64,000 bases of DNA from contig JAXCGZ010005717.1 in NCBI GenBank assembly GCA_037179515.1, positions 1-64,000 on the forward strand. Direction: 5' to 3'. The position numbers were made by a program, and so were the translations under genes. The notes under the pieces are model-generated. The model saw only the letters and a list, made by a program, of their open reading frames with translations, did not search any database and was not told where the DNA came from. This DNA is from Halocaridina rubra. Lineage: Eukaryota; Arthropoda; Malacostraca; Decapoda; Atyidae. Positions 38,220 to 49,572 of the stretch are shown here, piece after piece (positions within the stretch are counted from its first letter, which is position 1; each line of letters begins with the position of its first letter).

Positions 38220-38374
38220 AGTGCAAGAAGGCCCAAGCTTGACTACTCGGTGGCTGGAGTACACCTTCAAGAGACAGAAAATGAGAGAGATCTAGGAGTA
38301 AACACACTAGCAGATTTGTCTATAGAAATACATATAAATGGCATAGTAAGGGCAGTATATGCATTCTTATCAGT
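38220..38374 (+). mobile_element. CR1-like LINE fragment between tail of K and a SINE
   Basis: It starts directly after the (AC)n at the tail of copy K and covers RRPKLDY to the 'AAYAFL' region of ORF2 (VNTLADLSIEI). It ends where the SINE-like repeat begins. Confidence 0.75.
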
Positions 38375-38550
38375 GCTTTGTGGTGGCGGGCACAACATCA
38401 AAGAATGGCCTCAATGTATTCCCTGTGTGTTGTAAAGGGCGACTAAAAGTGGACGGGGCGGGGTGACTAGGAATCCCCCCTTGTATCAACCTCCTGCGAG
38501 ACGCCAAAGAAGAAGGGGAGTAGAGGGGAGTATAACTTCTCGCCAAACTC
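38375..38550 (+). mobile_element. SINE-like repeat, second copy, lacking the tail
   Basis: The sequence matches the body of the 35292-35528 repeat in the opposite orientation (GGGCGACTAAAAGTGGACGG; GACGCCAAAGAAGAAGGGGA) and stops before the shared LINE-like tail. The roughly 50 bases to 38600 are unassigned. Confidence 0.7.
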
Positions 38551-38604
38551 GAGTTTTGGGGTGTCTAAATATGCGTGATTGCAGTACGATAGAGAGCAAA
38601 AGAT

Positions 38605-41600
38605 GTGATTACCTAATTGTGATTACCTAATTGTGTTTACGGGAAAGAGCCCAAAGCTCGTATCTTCCCGTCTCCTGATCGGTTCCATTTTATACTTAGT
38701 GATACTTGTCATACCTGTCCTTAAGACTATGGATTGAGATAGCATTAACTACCTAATCGCTTAGCCAATTCCAATTATCAACTACTCTTACACTGAAAAA
38801 GTATTTCCTTACATCCTGCAAAGAAGTTTTCTTACGAAGCTTCAAACTATAACCTCTAGTTCTAGAGCCAGCCATATCAAAATATTGATCCCTATCCACT
38901 CTGTCATAACCATGAAGGAATTTAAAGACTGTCACCATATCCCCCCTCACTCTTCTAGCTTCGAGTGATGGCAAGTCTAATTCCCTCAGCCTCTCATTAT
39001 AACTGAGATTGCGTATTTCTGGCACCAGTTTCGTGGCATGTCTTTGAACTTTTTCAAGCTTAGCTATGTGCTTTTTCAAGTGCGGATTCCAAAAGGGGGC
39101 TGCATATTCGAGTTTTGGCCTCACATAGGTTACATAAATATTTCTGAACATTTCCTTGTCCATGTGCCTGAAGGCTACCCTTACATTTAAGAAGAATGCA
39201 TATGCTGCCCTTACTATGCCATTTATATGTATTTCTGGAGACAAATCTGCCAGTATGTTTACTCCTAGATCTCTCTCATTTTCTGTCTCTTGAAGTTGTA
39301 CTCCAGCCACCGAGTAGTCAAGCTTGGGCCTTCTTGCACTTGTACCCATTCTCATTACCTTACATTTTGAAGTATTGAATTTCATTAGTCACTTTTCTGA
39401 CCACTCATGCAGATTATTTAGATCCTCCTGAAGTTCTCTACCATTGTTATCGTTTTTTACTTTCTTCACAATCTTTGCATCATCTGCAAACATATTCATG
39501 AATGAATTTACAGACTCTGGTAGGTCATTTACATATACAAGGAACAAAAGTGGCCCTAAAACTGAACCCTGTGGAACTCCACTACTAACTCTTCTCCATT
39601 CAGACAATGAGTGTCTTACTCTAACCCTTTGTTCCCTTCCTTCTAAGTAAGTTTTTATCCATTCCAAAACATTTCAACCTATTCTAACCATTGATTGCAG
39701 CTTCCTAATAAGTCTCCCATGTGGAACAGTGTCAAACGCTTTCTGGAAGTCTAGGAATATGCAATCTGCCCAGCCCTCTCTTTCCTGTAAGATTTGGCTT
39801 ACCTCATCATAAAATTCTAATAAGTTTGTTACTGATGATCTACCTTCTCTGAAGCCATGTTGCCTCACTGACAAAAAGTTGAAGGATTCCAAGTGAAGAG
39901 AGATATGTTTCCTTAGTAGTTTCTCCATAAGTTTGCAAACTATGGTGGTCAAGGAAACTGGTCTATAGTTCAGAGCCGTATCCCTCCTTCCCTTTTTGAA
40001 GATAGGTATCACATTTGCTTGTTTCCAGCATCTTGGAATCTCCCCCGACTCCAGTGACTCCTTAAATATGATACTTAGTGCCACTGATATTGTGTTTGCG
40101 CATTTTTTAAGCACATGAGGGGATATGTCATCAGGACCTGTAGCTTTATGAACATCTAAATCCATCAGCGCTTTGCATACCTCTGTGGCTGTAAGGTTGA
40201 TGTTCTCTAATACCGGCCCTTGAGCTTCTATCACTGCAATCTGAGGGGGTGGGGTATTTTCTACTGTAAATACTGACTGAAACTCCTTGTTCAATTCTTT
40301 GCAGATCTCTTCATCCGTCTCAGTGATGCTTCCATCTGCTCTCTTTAGCCTTAAAACCTGTTCTTTTACCTTCAGTTTTCCTCTGATAAAGCTGTGGAAA
40401 AGCTTGGGATTTTCTTTAGCCTTTCTGGTGATGTCCCTCTCATAGTCTCTCTCTGCCTCTCTCCTTTTACTTAGGTAGTCATTTCTTGCTCTTTTGTAGG
40501 TTTGCCAGGCATTTATGTTTTTTCTCCTCCTATACCTTTTCCAGCATTTGTCTCTCCACTCCTTAGCTCTTTTACACCCATTATCGAACCATTTCTCTCT
40601 GGCATGAATTACACCCACTTTGGTGACAGGTATGCAGCAATCTACTATTTTCCCATATTTCTCACAAAAGATGTCATACATTTCTTGTACAGATTTGTTG
40701 TAAAATAAGGTTCTCCAGTCAATAACTGCAAAAAGCTCATTCATTTTGATGTAATCTCCTTTCGGATAGTTCCTCCTCATGTCCTCAGTGCCTCTACTCT
40801 CAGGAAGAATATCTTCAATGATATACTCCATCAACAACACAGTGGTCACTCTTTCCAATTGGTGGTTCATACTCAATTTTTTCAATATCCAACACATTAT
40901 CTGTGAACACTAGATCAAGTAGTGATGGCTCATGCCCACCCCTGGCCCTTGTTGGTTCCATTACATGTTGGTGTAGGAAATTCCCTTGTACGCAATCTAG
41001 GAATCTTGCCCCGAATGAGTCCTCACCACTGTGTGGGTCAAGATTTATCCAATCTATCTCTTTATGATTAAAGTCTCCCATAATCAAAATCCTACATTTT
41101 TTTTCCCGTGCCATGTTAACAACTGAGTTTATGACTTCAATAGTACCTATATGACTTTCCTCATAAACTTCAAGCCTATTTTGGTTCCTTGGTGGGTTGT
41201 ATACATCAGTTATTATAATGCTCCCTGACCCAGTATTTATGCGAGCAACAAGAAATTCCTTGAACTCACTTTCTATAGCCAAGTTTATTTCTTCGACTTG
41301 AATCCTTTCACTTATGAGCAGTGCTATCCCTCCACCAGTCCTCTCAGATCTTTCAACCCTTAGTATTCTGAAACCCTTAGGAAAAACTGTGACACTGTTT
41401 ATGTCCTCACTCAACTTAGTCTCTGTAATTGCTACTATATCTGCCTTACTGCCTTACTTACCTGCTGGCTAGTACAGTGGTAACGCGCTGGCTTCGCATT
41501 CACGAGGTCGAAAGATCGGTCCCCGTCCAAGACCGAGAGTTTAAGCTGTTTACTGGCAGGAACTGCTGTGGGTGGACATCACAGTGGGGGGTTGGGGCTT

Positions 41601-41968
41601 GTCCTGGCTGACGAATACCCATTGTAAAATGGAAATAAAGTTTATATATATATATATACTGTTGTGAATCCTATCTTTTAATTCTACTGCCTTACCAGCT
41701 AATCCATCAGCATTTGTGTATAACAATCTTAATGAGGCCCCATCCCCTGATCTTCTGTCTTTATCTTCTTTATCTCCCCTTTGTCTGGAAGAACTCTGTA
41801 ATGAAAATTTTTCTTCTCTTCTTCATTTCTTTCATCATTTAACCTTCTTGCCTCTTGCAACAAATTTTTGATCTTTCCCATCTCTTCCTGTGTTCTGCAT
41901 TGTCTAATGAACACATCTTTGAATTCTTGAAGGTCTTTTAGACTTTTTTTTCTCAACAATATTTCCCT
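38605..41968 (-). mobile_element. CR1-like LINE copy L (5'-truncated in ORF1, SINE inside)
   Basis: It carries the end of ORF1 (41959-41729), endonuclease (41414-40815), RT (40897-39674, 39667-39389) and C-terminal domain (39385-38753) with a full 3' tail. Lesions seen by comparison with the sister copies: a 2-bp deletion near 40840, Gly to stop near 39675, Trp to stop near 39388, and a change near the ORF2 end. A tRNA-derived SINE interrupts it at 41451-41659. Confidence 0.88.
41451..41659 (+). mobile_element. tRNA-derived SINE
   Basis: The 5' part looks like a tRNA gene: TAGTACAGTGGTAACGCGC (box A-like, near 41470) and AGATCGGTCCCC (box B-like, near 41513), with no aminoacyl identity claimed. 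A unique body and a short (TA)n tail follow. It sits between two halves of the LINE L endonuclease region, and the uninterrupted sister copies show the empty site. The repeated TACTG at both ends may be a short target duplication. Confidence 0.75.
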
Positions 41969-44842
41969 ATGTTTGGTAGGAGGAGGATGGATGTATTGGC
42001 ATTGTGTGAGACGAAGATGAAAGGAAAAGGAGAAGTGGCATTTGGTGATGTGAAGGGTAGGGTGTCTGGGGTTGAAAGAGGGAGAGCGAGAGAAGGTGTG
42101 GCATTATTGCTGAGTGAATCTATGGTAAATAAGGTAGTAGAATGGAAAGAAGTGTCATCTAGGCTGATGTGGGTGAGGGCTAGGATAGGAAGGGAATGTT
42201 GGACTTTTGTTAGTGCGTATGGGCCAGGATGTGAGAGAAGTGAGGAGGAGTGGGATGAATCCTGGAATTAGTTAACTATATATGTGGATGGTCTGAGTAG
42301 AAGGAACTATGTAGTTGTGCTGGGCGACTTGAATGCCAGAGTTGGTGATGGAGAGATAGAAGGTGTTGTAGGAAAGTATGGGGTACCAGGTGGGAATGAG
42401 AGTGGCGAGAGACTGTTAGATATGTGTGTGGAGCAAGAGTTGGTGATAGGTAATAGTTTATTTAAGAAGAAGTTAATAAATAAGTATACATGGATGAGAG
42501 TGGCAAATGGAAGAGTGAAAGAAAGAGCATTGATGGATTATGTGTTGGTAGCAAAAAGCATGGTTGGTAGAGTGAAAGATGTGCATGCATTCAGGGGTGT
42601 GGCTGCTGGGATGTCTGATCATTTTTTAGTTGAAGCAAAAGTGGTTGTAGCAAAAGAGTGGGGAAATAGTGTGGGGGGATGTAGAAGGGAAATGGTGAAG
42701 GTGGAAGAGTTGAAAAAGCCAGAGAAGAGACAGGAATATCAGGACAGGTTGAGAGTGGCATATGACAGGGTGAAAGAAAGAAAAGTTGGGGAGTTAGGGG
42801 AGGAATGGGGGTTGATGAAAGAATGTTTTGTGGGACATGCAAGTGATGTGTGTGGAAAGAGGTTTGTTGGAGGTGGCATGAGGAGGGGCAGCGAGTGGTG
42901 GAATGAAGGGGTTAAAATGAAGGTGGAAGAGAAAAAGAGGGCTTTTGAGGAATGGCTGCAGTGTAAAAGTAGGGAGAAGTATGAAAAATATAAGGAGAAA
43001 AATGTGGAAAGCAAGTGGAAGGTAGAGGAAGAGAAGAGGCTGGCAAATGTTAGGTGGGGACAGGATTTTAGAAGGTCATATGAGGAGAATAAAAAGAAGT
43101 CTTAGAAAGAAGTGAAGAGAGTAAGGAAGGGTGGATCGAGGATGGAAGAGACAGTGAAACATGTGAATGGACAGATGTTAAGAGGGAACGATGCAAGAAA
43201 AAGATGGGCAGAATATTTTGAGTGCTTGCTGAATGTTGATGAAGATAGAGAGGCAGCTATAGTGGCAGTGGGGGGGGGGGTTCAAGGGTCAGTAATGGGA
43301 GATGAAAATGAGAGAGAGAGATTACAAGAGAGGAGGTAAAAAGGGCATTGTATGAAGCGAAAGCAGGTAAAGCACCTGGAATGGATGGTGTGAGAGCAGA
43401 GATATTGAAAGAAGGGGGTTTGACTGCATTGGAATGGTTAGTGAGAGTGTTTAATATATGCTTTATGTTGTCATTGGTGCCAGTGGAATGGGTGATTGCC
43501 TGTATAGTGCCCCTATACAAAGGTAAGGGAGATGTGTATGAATGCAGTAATTTTAGGGGTATAAGTTTGTTGAGTGTGGTAGGAAAAGTGTATGGTAGGA
43601 TACTGGTTAATAGGGTTAGGGATAAGACAGAATATGTGATCGCGGAATTGCAGAGTGGTGTTAGGAGAGGTAGAGGTTGCATAGATCAGATTTTTATAGT
43701 TAGGCAGTTATGTGAGAAATATTTAGCAAAGGGTAAGGATGTGTATTTTGCATTTTTGGATCTGGAGAAAGCATATGATAGAGTTGATAGAGAGGCTATG
43801 TGGAATGTTTTGAGATTATATGGAATTAATTTAAATTGTTGCATGCAGTGAAGAGTTTGGATGAGGGCAGTAGAGCTTGTGTTAGGGTAGGGAATGAAGT
43901 GAGTGAGTAGTTTCCAGGGAGTGTGGGACTGAGACAGGGATGTGTGATGTCACCATGGCTGCTCAATTTGTATACTGATGGAGTTGTAAGAGAGGTGAAT
44001 GAGCAAGTGCGTGGTCGAGGTTTGAGAATGGTAGATTGGGATGATAGAGGTGGGAGCTGAATCAGTTGCTGTTTGCAGATGATACTGTGGTGATGGCAGA
44101 TTCAGAGGAAAAGCTGTGTCAGTTAGTGTCAGAATTTGCAATGGTGTGTGAGAGAAGGAAGTTGCGAGTGAATGTGGGAAAGAGTAAGGTTATGAGGTGT
44201 ACAAGAAATGAGGATGGCGCTGGATTGAATGTTATGCTGAATGGAGAGACACTTGAGGAAGTTAAGCAGTTTAAGTATTTAGGCTCGGTTATGGCTGCAA
44301 ATGGTGGAGGGGAAGCAGATGTGTGTCACAGAGTGAATGAAGGATGTAAAGTGTTGGGTGCATTGAAAGGAGTGATGAAGAATAGAGGGTTGGAAATGAA
44401 TGTTAAGAAAGTTTTGTATGAGAAAGTGGTTGTGCCAACTGTGATGTATGGATCAGAGTTATGGGGTATGAAAGCAAGTGAGAGACGGAAACTAAATGTG
44501 TTTGAGATGAAATGCCTGAGGAGTATGATTGGTGTATCTCGATTGGATAAGGTTAGGAATGAGGTGGTGAGAGCAAGAACGGGTGTGAGGAGAGAAATTG
44601 CAGCCAGAGTAGATATGAATGTTCTGAGATGGTTTGGCCATGTGGAAAGGATGGATGATGAAAGGCTGCTGAAAAAGGTGATGAATGCGAGAATTGATGG
44701 GAGAAATGCTAGAGGGAGGCCTAGTTTTGGGTGGATGGATGGAGTAAGGAGAGCCCTGAATGATAGGAGGATGAATGTGAGGGAAGCAAGCGAGCGTGCT
44801 AGGAATAGGAATGAGTGGCGAGCGATTGTGACGCAGCTCTGA
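41969..44842 (+). pseudogene. RTE-like endonuclease-reverse transcriptase
   Basis: The endonuclease part shows LALCETKMKGKGEV, VVLGDLNARVGD and GMSDHFLVEA. RT shows GKAPGMDGVRAEIL, NFRGISLLSVVGKVY, FLDLEKAYDRVDRE (motif A) and LLFADDTVVM (motif C). The C-terminus has KQFKYLGSVMAANGG and LRWFGHVERMDDE. In-frame stops stand at about 42269 and 43103, and frame changes near 43335 and 43850-44060, where motif B is lost from the open frame. The N-terminus of the endonuclease is missing. Natural stop at about 44842. Confidence 0.82.
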
Positions 44843-45038
44843 TGGGTATCTGCTGTTACCATGGGGCTGCATCTTATAGAGGCAGCCCTGTGGTAGGGGC
44901 AGTAGGAGGAGTTGGCAGTTGTGAAGCGACACTGGTTGTGGAAGAGCCGGGAGGATGGGCTGTGGCACTCCAGCAGTGCCATCTGAACTGTTGCTAGCTC
45001 CCTCGTCATTGCCCATAGAGCAAAGTAATCCCCTTATT

Positions 45039-45094
45039 GTTTTCCTTTCTTGATGTCGGCTACCCCCCAATTAAAGGGGGAAACAGCCAAGGTC
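45039..45094 (+). repeat. LINE 3' terminal 56 bp shared with the SINE
   Basis: 55 of 56 bases equal the reverse complement of 35292-35347, the end of the SINE-like repeat. The segment contains the palindromic CCCCC..GGGGG hairpin. Confidence 0.85.
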
Positions 45095-45113
45095 GATAGT
45101 AGATAGATAGATC

Positions 45114-45698
45114 AAATGTAAGGGTAGCTTTCAGGCACATGAACAAGGAAATGTTCAGAAATATTTATGTAACCTATGTGAGGCCAAAACTCGAATATGC
45201 AGCCCCCTTTTGGAATCCGCACTTGAAAAAGCACATAGCTAAGCTTGAAAAAGTTCAGAGACATGCCACGAAACTGGTGCCAGAAATACGTAATCTCAGT
45301 TATGATGAGAGGCTGAGATAATTAGACTTACCATCACTCGAAGCTAGAAGATTGAGGGGGGATATGGTGACAGTCTTTAAATTTCTTCATGGTTATGATA
45401 GAGTGGATAGGGATCGATATTTTGATATGGCTGGCTCTAGAACTAGAGGTCATAGTTTGAAGCTTCGTAAGAAAAGTTCTTTGCAGGATGTAAGGAAATA
45501 CTTTTTCAGTGTAAAAGTAGTTGATAATTGGAATTGGCTAAGCGAGGAGGTAGTTAATGCTATCTCAATCCATAGTTTTAAGGACAGGTATGATAAGTAT
45601 CACTAAGTCTAAAATGGAACCGATCAGGAGACGGGAAGATACGAGCTTTGGGCTCTTTCCCGTAAACACAATTAGGTAATCACAATTAGGTAATCACA
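45114..45698 (+). mobile_element. CR1-like LINE copy M (3' fragment)
   Basis: First of five plus-strand copies in a row. It holds the final ~160 codons of ORF2 (45139-45321 and 45352-45606, split by one stop) and a complete stem-loop and tail. Copy N starts at the last base of the tail. Confidence 0.88.
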
Positions 45699-48600
45699 GA
45701 GGCAATGGTTATAAGCCTTGATGAAAAAATTCGGAATATGGATGGAGAAATGAAAGAGAATGAAACGCTCAGAGGGCAAATAAGATCTTTGGAGGAAGCA
45801 AATAAAGCAGAAGGGCAGGAGAGAAAGGAACTAGAAAAAGAATAAAGAAGCTGGAAGGGGAAAAGAGTCAACTAGAATCTAGAATTTCTTAACAAGAAGA
45901 TAAAAACAAACAGCTGAATGACAACCTAAAGGAATTAGATGTTAGTTCACTGCTCTCTTCTGAGAGAGACGAGATTGCTGCTTGGAATGTCCAGATTAAG
46001 GAAAACATTGAACAGTTCAGAAAAGAGTTCCAGGAGCTGAATATGGAAAATGATGCCATGAAAACTTCCTTTTCTGATGCACTAAAGGGGAATGTGGCAG
46101 TAAAAGAGGCTGTAAAGGTGGTGGCACTGGAAAACATACAAACAGTATAATATAAAGAGACAGTAATCGAAAAAATGAAAGACGTTGTGATGGAAAGGGC
46201 AAACCCACTCATCAGACAGGCACTTGATAAGGAGAAGACAGTGGTAATCTCTGGCATAAGCGAATCCCAGGAGCCAACATGGCAGTGGAGACTTGAAGAA
46301 AATAAAGCTAGGGTTGTAGACCTGATAAGAAAGCTTGGAGTAGTTTGTGGTCCTGAGGATATTGTAAACATACACCAACTAGGTAAATATTCGAGGGAAG
46401 GAAAGCCGAGACCAACAAAAATAACCTTTGAGAGAGGGGAAACATGTAGGGGAATATTGTTGAGAAAAAAAGTCTAAAAGACCTTCAAGAATTCAAAGAA
46501 GTGTTCATTAGACGATACAGAACACAGGAAGAGATGCGAAAGATCAAAAACTTGTTGCAAGAGGCAAGAAGGTTAAATAATGATAGAAATGAAGAACAGA
46601 AGAAAAATTTTCATTTCAGAGTTCTTCCAGACAAAGGAGAGATAAAGAAGATAATGACAGAAGATCAGGGGATGGGGCCTCATTAAGATTGTTATACACA
46701 AATGCTGATGGATTAGCTGGTAAGGCAGTAGAATTAAAAGATAGGATTCACAACAGTAAGGCAGATATAGTAGCAATTACAGAGACTAAGTTGAGTGAGG
46801 ACATAAACAGTGTCACAGTTTTTCCTAAGGGCTTCAGAATACTAAGGGTTGAAAGATCTGAGAGGACTGGTGGAGGGATAGCACTGCTCATAAGTGAAAG
46901 GATTCAAGTTGAAGAAATAAACTTGGCTATAGAAAGTGAGTTCAAGGAATTTCTTGTTTATCGCATAAATACTGGGTCAGAGAGCATTATAATAACTGTT
47001 GTATACAACCCACCAAGGAACCAAAATAGGCTAGAAGTTTATGAGGAATGTCATATAGGTACTATTGAAGTCATAAACTCAGTTGTTAACATGGCACAGG
47101 AAAAAAAATGTAGGATTTTGATTATGGGAGACTTTAATCATAAAGAGATAGATTGGATAAATCTTGACCCACACAGTGGTGAGGACTCATTCGGGGCAAG
47201 ATTCCTAGATTGCGTACAAGGGAATTTCCTACACCAACATGTAATGGAACCAACAAGGGCCAGGGGTGGGCATGAGCCATCACTACTTGATCTAGTGTTC
47301 ACAGATAATGTGTTGGATATTGAAAAAATTGAGTATGAACCACCAATTGGAAAGAGTGACCACTGTGTGTTGTTGAAGGAGTATATCATTGAAGATATCC
47401 GAAAGGAGATTACATCAAAATGAATGAGCTTTTTGCAGTTATTGACTGGAGAACCTTATTTTACAACAAATCTGTACAAGAAATGTATGACATCTTTTGT
47501 GAGAAATATGGGAAGATAGTAGATTGCTGCATACCTGTCACCAAAGTAGGTGTAATTCATGCCAGAGAGAAATGGTTCGATAATGGGTGTAAAAGAGCTA
47601 AGGAGTGGAGAGACAAATGCTGGAAAAGGTATAGGAGGAAAAAAAAACATAAATGCCTGGCAAACCTACAAAAGAGCAAGAAATGACTACCTAAGTAAAA
47701 GGAGAGAGACAGAGAGAGACTATGAGAGGGACATCACCAGGAAGGCTAAAGAAAATCCCAAGCTTTTCCACAGTTTTATCAGAGGAAAACTGAAGGTAAA
47801 AGAACAGGTTTTAAAGCTAAAGAGAGCGGATGGAAGCATCACTGAGACGGACGAAGAGATCTGCAAAGAATTGAGCAAGGAGTTTCAGTCAGTATTTACA
47901 GTAGAAAATAACTCACCCCCTCAGATTGCAGTGATAGAAGCTCAAGGGCCGGTATTAGAGAACATCAACCTTACAGCCACAGAGGTATGCAAAGCGCTGA
48001 TGGATTTAGATGTTCATAAAGCTACAGGTCCGACGACATATCCCCTCATGTGCTTAAAAAATGCGCAAACTCAATATCAGTGGCACTAAGTATCATATTT
48101 AAGGAGTCATTGGAGTCAGGGGAGATTCCAAGATGCTGGAAACAAGCAAATGTGATACCTTTCTCAAAAAGGGAAAGAGGGATACGGATCTGAACTATAG
48201 ACCAGTTTCCTTGACCACCATAGTTTGCAAATTTATGGAGAAACTACTAAGGAAACATATCTCTCTTCACTTGGAATCCTTCGACTTTTTGTCAGTGAGG
48301 CAACATGGCTTCAGAGAAGGTAGATCAACAGTAACAAACTTATTAGAATTTTATGATGAGGTAAGCCGAATCTTATAGGAAAGAGAGTTCTGGGCAGATT
48401 GCATGACCTAGACTTCCAGAAAGCGTTTGACACTGTTCCACATGGGAGACTTATTAGGAAGCTGCAATCAATGGCTAGAATAGGTGGAAATGTTTTAGAA
48501 TGGATAAAAACTTACTTAGAAGGAAGGGAACAGAGGGTTAGAGTAAGACACTCATTGTCTAAATGGAGAAGAGTTAGTAGTGGAGTTCCACAGGGTTCAG

Positions 48601-49558
48601 TTTTAGGGCCACTTTTGTTCCTTGTATATGTAAATGACCTACCAGAGTCTGTAAATTCATTCATGAATATGTTTGCAGATTATGCAAAGATTGTGAAGAA
48701 AGCAAAAAACGAGAACAATGGTAGAGAACTTCAGGAGGATCTAAATAATCTGCATGAGTGGTCAGAAAAGTGGCTAATGAAATTCAATACTTCAAAATGT
48801 AAGGTAATGAGAATGGGTACAAGTGCAAGAAGGCCCAAGCTTGACTACTCGGTGGCTGGAGTACAACTTCAAGAGACAGAAAATGAGAGAGATCTAGGAG
48901 TAAACATACTGGCAGATTTGTCTCCAGAAATACATATAAATGGCATAGTAAGGGCAGCATATGCATTCTTATCAAATGTAAGGGTAGCCTTCAGGCACAT
49001 GGACAAGGAAATGTTCAGAAATATTTATGTAACCTATGTGAGGTCAAAACTCGAATATGCAGCCCCCTTTTGGAATCCGCACTTGAAAAACCACATGGCT
49101 AAGCTTGAAAAAGTTCAAAGACATGCCACGAAACTGATGCCAGAAATACTCAATCTCAGTTATAATGAGAGGCTGAGAGAATTAGACTTACCATCACTCA
49201 AAGCTAGAAGAGTGAGGGGGGAATATGGTGACAGTCTTTAAATTCCTTCATGGTTATGATAGAGTGGATAGGGATCGATATTTTGATATGGCTGGCTCTA
49301 GAACTAGAGGTCATAGTTTGAAGCTTCGTAAGAAAACTTCTTTGCAGGATGTAAGGAAATACTTTTTCAGTGTAAGAGTAGTTGATAATTGGGATTCGCT
49401 AAGCGAGGAGGTAGTTAATGCTATCTCAATCCATAGTTTTAAGGACAGGTATGATAAGCATCACTAAGTGTAAAATGGAACCGATCAGGAGACGGGAAAA
49501 TACGAGCTTTGGGCTCTTTCCCGTAAACACAATTTGTTAATCACAATTTGGTAATCAC
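45699..49558 (+). mobile_element. CR1-like LINE copy N (5'-truncated in ORF1)
   Basis: ORF1 remains at 45699-46690 with a stop near 46147 and frameshifts. ORF2 endonuclease is at 46689-47423 (TETKL, GDFNHKEIDW). A roughly 50-bp deletion near 47395 then removes part of the linker. RT and the C-terminal domain continue at 47420-49467 with several shifts; motif C reads FADYAKI instead of FADDAKI, which would kill the polymerase. The 3' end is complete. Confidence 0.88.
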
Positions 49559-49572
49559 ACACACAAATACAC

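Larger units (their letters stand above)
41969..45113 (+). mobile_element. RTE-like LINE, 5'-truncated and disabled
   Basis: A second LINE lineage, 3.1 kb, inserted between copies L and M. It has an endonuclease-RT frame and a 3' UTR ending in a hairpin-forming CCCCCCAATTAAAGGGGG, then AAACAGCCAAGGT and a GATA-like tail. The sense strand is strikingly poor in C. The clade is inferred from the short APE-RT layout and the C-terminal 'RWFGHVERM' motif; other assignments are possible. Confidence 0.8.

Noticed and set aside
41451..41530. A functional tRNA gene
   Set aside because: Only box A- and B-like words are recognisable. It cannot be folded into a full cloverleaf by eye, and the sequence continues into a SINE body with a TA tail.
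44326..45070. Minus-strand open frames of about 190-230 codons opposite the RTE-like LINE
   Set aside because: They arise because the C-poor sense strand rarely gives stops in antisense. They have low-complexity Ser/Pro/Leu composition and no domain.
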